Of a stretch of 64,000 nucleotides of DNA, positions 63,285 to 64,000 are shown in pieces. The notes below the pieces were generated by a model. That model saw only the letters and a list, made by a program, of their open reading frames with translations. It had not been told where the DNA came from and searched no databases. Both the position numbers and the translations under genes were made by a program. Position 1 is the first letter of the stretch. Each line of letters opens with the position of its first letter. The stretch lies in contig JAGMUV010000054.1 of the NCBI GenBank assembly GCA_020744425.1, positions 104,454 to 168,453 of the forward strand, read 5' to 3'. Origin of the DNA: Dactylonectria macrodidyma. Taxonomy: Eukaryota; Ascomycota; Sordariomycetes; Hypocreales; Nectriaceae.

Positions 63285-64000
63285 TAGTAGTAGTAGTAGT
63301 AGATTTATTACGCCCGGGAGAACGGATCTCATAGGGCCATGGAACACGCTATGCTATTTACATTTCTGCCACCTTCAATCCTGACCACAAGTAAAGCCCC
63401 ACTTTCTCTCCCTGGATCGCTTTCGTTTGGCCTCGCTTGACTCTCTCTGACAGGCCTGCTTGAAGGCCAATTTCTCCAAGTGTTCAGCATCCTATCCTCA
63501 GCATCTGAAGCGTGGTCTGTCAAAATGAGGCTGTACTGTGTTAGTATTGTGCCACTGTTTCCTGGTTCCGGCTGTTAGTATGTCCCATTCTCCTACTTCA
63601 CTCCCAACCTTCCTGTCTTCATCGCAAATTTGATCGTTGCTCGCACCGCCTGTAGGTTAGGTGACCACTTCGGTCCGTCCAATGCCGACTTTCCTCCCAA
63701 AAAGAACGATAGGTTTCCTATCTCGCTTTGCCTGATTTGTCTTATGCCTTCGCGTTGTGCGTCCCACTTGGTGCATCGAAAGAGAAAATGTTCCATCGTC
63801 TCGACTGCCCTTCCACAGTCGCACAAGTCTGATTCCACTGCACCGATCCTCGACAGGTAGCTGTTAATCCTCGCCATTCCCGTGCGCAACTGCGAAAGCG
63901 TGTCTGCTTCGCGCCTCTTCAGTCCGTCGTACAGCACCTTTGTGTGTTTTCCTGGTAGCGCTTTGTCAACCCTCTTGGAGAAGCCGCCCACTCTGTCCGA
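63285..64000 (-). mobile_element. Tad-like LINE-2, 3' part, continues past the window
   Basis: The 3' end is a (CTA)n tail (TAG repeats at 63285-63302 on the plus strand) preceded by AATAAAT and a 3' UTR similar to LINE-1. The coding end is at 63593. The element extends beyond position 64000. Confidence 0.85.
63593..64000 (-). CDS. LINE-2 ORF2 C-terminus (partial)
   Basis: The visible 133 residues cover the end of ORF2: GGFSKRVDKALPGKHTKVLY, LKRREADTLSQLRTGMARIN, the zinc-binding CDCGRAVETMEHFLFRC and NLSFFLGGKSALDGPKW. It is clearly related to, but diverged from, LINE-1 (GGYSKRLDKALPGKH...). The open frame reaches the window edge, so the upstream state cannot be judged. Confidence 0.88.
   Translation of the reverse strand, partial: SDRVGGFSKRVDKALPGKHTKVLYDGLKRREADTLSQLRTGMARINSYLSRIGAVESDLCDCGRAVETMEHFLFRCTKWDAQREGIRQIRQSEIGNLSFFLGGKSALDGPKWSPNLQAVRATIKFAMKTGRLGVK

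Noticed and set aside
1..64000. Starship-type giant element
   Set aside because: No tyrosine-recombinase captain (DUF3435-like) or typical Starship accessory gene was recognised in the window.

Overview
The window looks like transposon-rich, gene-poor chromosomal DNA of a filamentous ascomycete (Pezizomycotina, perhaps Sordariomycetes). The signs are short GT-AG introns of 46-70 nt, a fungal rhodopsin-like membrane protein, a DUF3659-repeat protein, a Meu6-type PH gene, and fungal TE families: pogo/Fot1, piggyBac-like, hAT, Tad-like LINE and Helitron-like elements. No species can be named from the sequence alone. No rRNA, tRNA, CRISPR or viral genome was seen.

Layout. 0-4.5 kb: a GH16 gene cut right after its catalytic motif, a piggyBac-like element (pB-1) carrying a solo LTR in its intron, a piggyBac-derived MITE and a small gene fragment. 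4.7-8.9 kb: two well-preserved host genes on the minus strand, a secreted FAD oxidase and a 7TM rhodopsin-like protein. 10-12 kb: a decayed Helitron N-terminus. 12.3-26.6 kb: a head-to-tail series of Helitron-like units. Each unit ends in a Pif1-like helicase C-terminus and a palindromic hairpin, and the units differ in cargo: a MYND finger in unit 1, a possible retropepsin-like fragment in unit 2, and an intact predicted OB-fold protein in unit 3. Another piggyBac element (pB-3), itself split by a different Helitron, sits in the unit 3 leader. 27-33 kb: a small cysteine-containing gene and the large DUF3659 gene. 33.5-42.7 kb: a TA-flanked MITE, pB-2 (an inverted near-copy of pB-1), and a three-level nest of a pogo element split by a second pogo element split by a hAT MITE, followed by pB-E. 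42.8-43.4 kb: a small two-exon RS-rich host gene. 43.7-49.8 kb: hAT remnants, a RING-H2 pseudogene and an apparently intact pogo element (pogo-B). 49.8-55.2 kb: a near-complete Tad-like LINE with an open endonuclease/RT/RNase H ORF. 55.7-56.9 kb: a Meu6-like PH gene broken by single-base indels. 57.6-64 kb: a degenerate piggyBac (pB-4), two minisatellites, a frameshifted hAT transposase and the 3' end of a second LINE.

The best-supported working genes are the FAD oxidase (477 aa), the rhodopsin-like protein (369 aa), the DUF3659 protein (1344 aa) and the 159-aa RS-rich protein. Among mobile parts, pogo-B (550 aa), LINE ORF2 (1263 aa) and the 484-aa OB-fold-like accessory gene are open. Most other coding traces are broken. 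The main observations are the tandem Helitron-like array with unit-specific cargo, piggyBac-like elements that appear to duplicate AT rather than TTAA, and a solo LTR inserted exactly at a splice donor with a target duplication that copies the donor. All joins and frameshift positions were read by eye and not computed.
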